Shown here: in pieces, positions 63,853 to 64,000 of the stretch
Layout: each line of letters begins with the position of its first letter
Position numbering within the stretch: position 1 is the first letter of the stretch
Source: Mycobacterium sp. GA-1285
GTDB taxonomy: Bacteria > Actinomycetota > Actinomycetes > Mycobacteriales > Mycobacteriaceae
Direction of reading: 5' to 3'
NCBI RefSeq assembly: GCF_001499905.1
Contig: NZ_LQIS01000023.1
Span: 62,001 to 126,000 of the forward strand
Length of the DNA stretch: 64,000 nt
Program-made: the position numbers and the translations under genes
The notes under the pieces: generated by a model
Databases searched by the model: none
Seen by the model: only the letters and a program-made list of their open reading frames with translations
What the model was told of the DNA's origin: nothing

Positions 63853-64000
63853 GTGACGCTCATCGCCGCGGGAACCATCGTCCTGGAGGACCGGGTCTGC
63901 AAGCCGGGTTGGCTGGCTACCTCCGGGGGCCGAATCATCGACTGCGCGCCCGGCCCGCCACCGCGACCGCCCGACCATGACTTCGCGGATCACGTGGTGG
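63853..64000 (+). CDS. nagA: N-acetylglucosamine-6-phosphate deacetylase, N-terminal 49 residues (cut by right edge)
   Basis: The N-terminal beta-strand domain of the amidohydrolase: TLIAAGTIVLEDRVCKPGWL, then a GGRIIDC segment and DHDFADHVV, ending before the metal-binding HxH. NagA converts GlcNAc-6-P to GlcN-6-P, feeding glmM/glmS products back into metabolism. GTG 63853 has GGAG 5 nt upstream. Identification rests on the N-terminus and on the sugI neighbour. Confidence 0.8.
   Translation, partial: MTLIAAGTIVLEDRVCKPGWLATSGGRIIDCAPGPPPRPPDHDFADHVV

Overview
The window is high-GC actinobacterial DNA from a mycobacterium, most likely a rapidly growing Mycolicibacterium-type species. The grounds are gene content and order. 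From about 21.5 kb onward the order infA-rpmJ-rpsM-rpsK-rpsD-rpoA-rplQ-truA, two cutinases, ESX-4, rplM-rpsI-glmM, glmS-nnrD-gadB, alr-tsaE-tsaB-rimI-tsaD and groES-groEL1 follows the Mycobacterium tuberculosis segment around Rv3463 to Rv3417c, with local insertions and inversions. The left part resembles Rv0735/0736 (sigL-rslA) and Rv0751c-0753c (mmsB-fadE9-mmsA). The species cannot be fixed from the sequence alone. No IS element, prophage, CRISPR array, tRNA or rRNA was recognised.

Layout. 0-1.3 kb: a Fur-family regulator overlapping the start of a catalase (cut by the left edge) with a perfect 7-1-7 palindrome upstream, then a MarR regulator. 1.3-7.1 kb: the ECF sigma factor SigL, its zinc anti-sigma factor RslA, and a four-gene cassette (TPP enzyme, SRPBCC protein, KAS III-like enzyme, HisC-like aminotransferase). 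Both sigL and the cassette are preceded by the same ECF promoter pattern, TGAAC(C/T)-16 nt-CGTGTC. 7.1-11.3 kb: MarR, a GAF/NarL-type two-component system, a degenerate CbbY-like HAD protein and a nitroreductase. 11.3-14.9 kb: the valine/isobutyrate catabolic operon mmsA-fadE9-mmsB. 15-16.7 kb: two tandem F420/LLM oxidoreductases. 16.7-19.9 kb: a two-gene signalling unit, a receiver domain fused to a thioredoxin-reductase-like flavoprotein plus a cNMP-domain histidine kinase.

20-26.2 kb: an alpha/beta hydrolase, then the translation/transcription operon infA to truA. 26.2-29.5 kb: two secreted cutinases, an EamA permease and a CGNR zinc-finger regulator. 29.5-39.3 kb: the complete ESX-4 core (eccB4, mycP4, eccD4, eccC4, a T7SS-associated protein, esxU, esxT). 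39.3-45.1 kb: a small excalibur protein, rplM-rpsI, a secreted protein with a candidate leader ORF, glmM, and a WXG/EspC-like pair that may be type VII substrates. 45.2-58.4 kb: a DEAD helicase, an LLM oxidoreductase, a hydrolase, glmS, nnrD, gadB, and a tightly overlapping alr-hydrolase-tsaE-tsaB-rimI-tsaD operon. 58.4-64 kb: CIRCE-controlled groES-groEL1, a membrane adenylate cyclase, a SugI-like sugar transporter and the start of nagA.

The most notable item is the SigL-linked biosynthetic-looking cassette, where matched promoters tie an uncharacterised set of enzymes to a redox-responsive ECF system. Next are the receiver/flavoprotein-kinase pair and the WXG/EspC-like pair near ESX-4. Start codons were refined from Shine-Dalgarno spacing, overlaps with neighbours and -10 hexamers compatible with leaderless transcripts.
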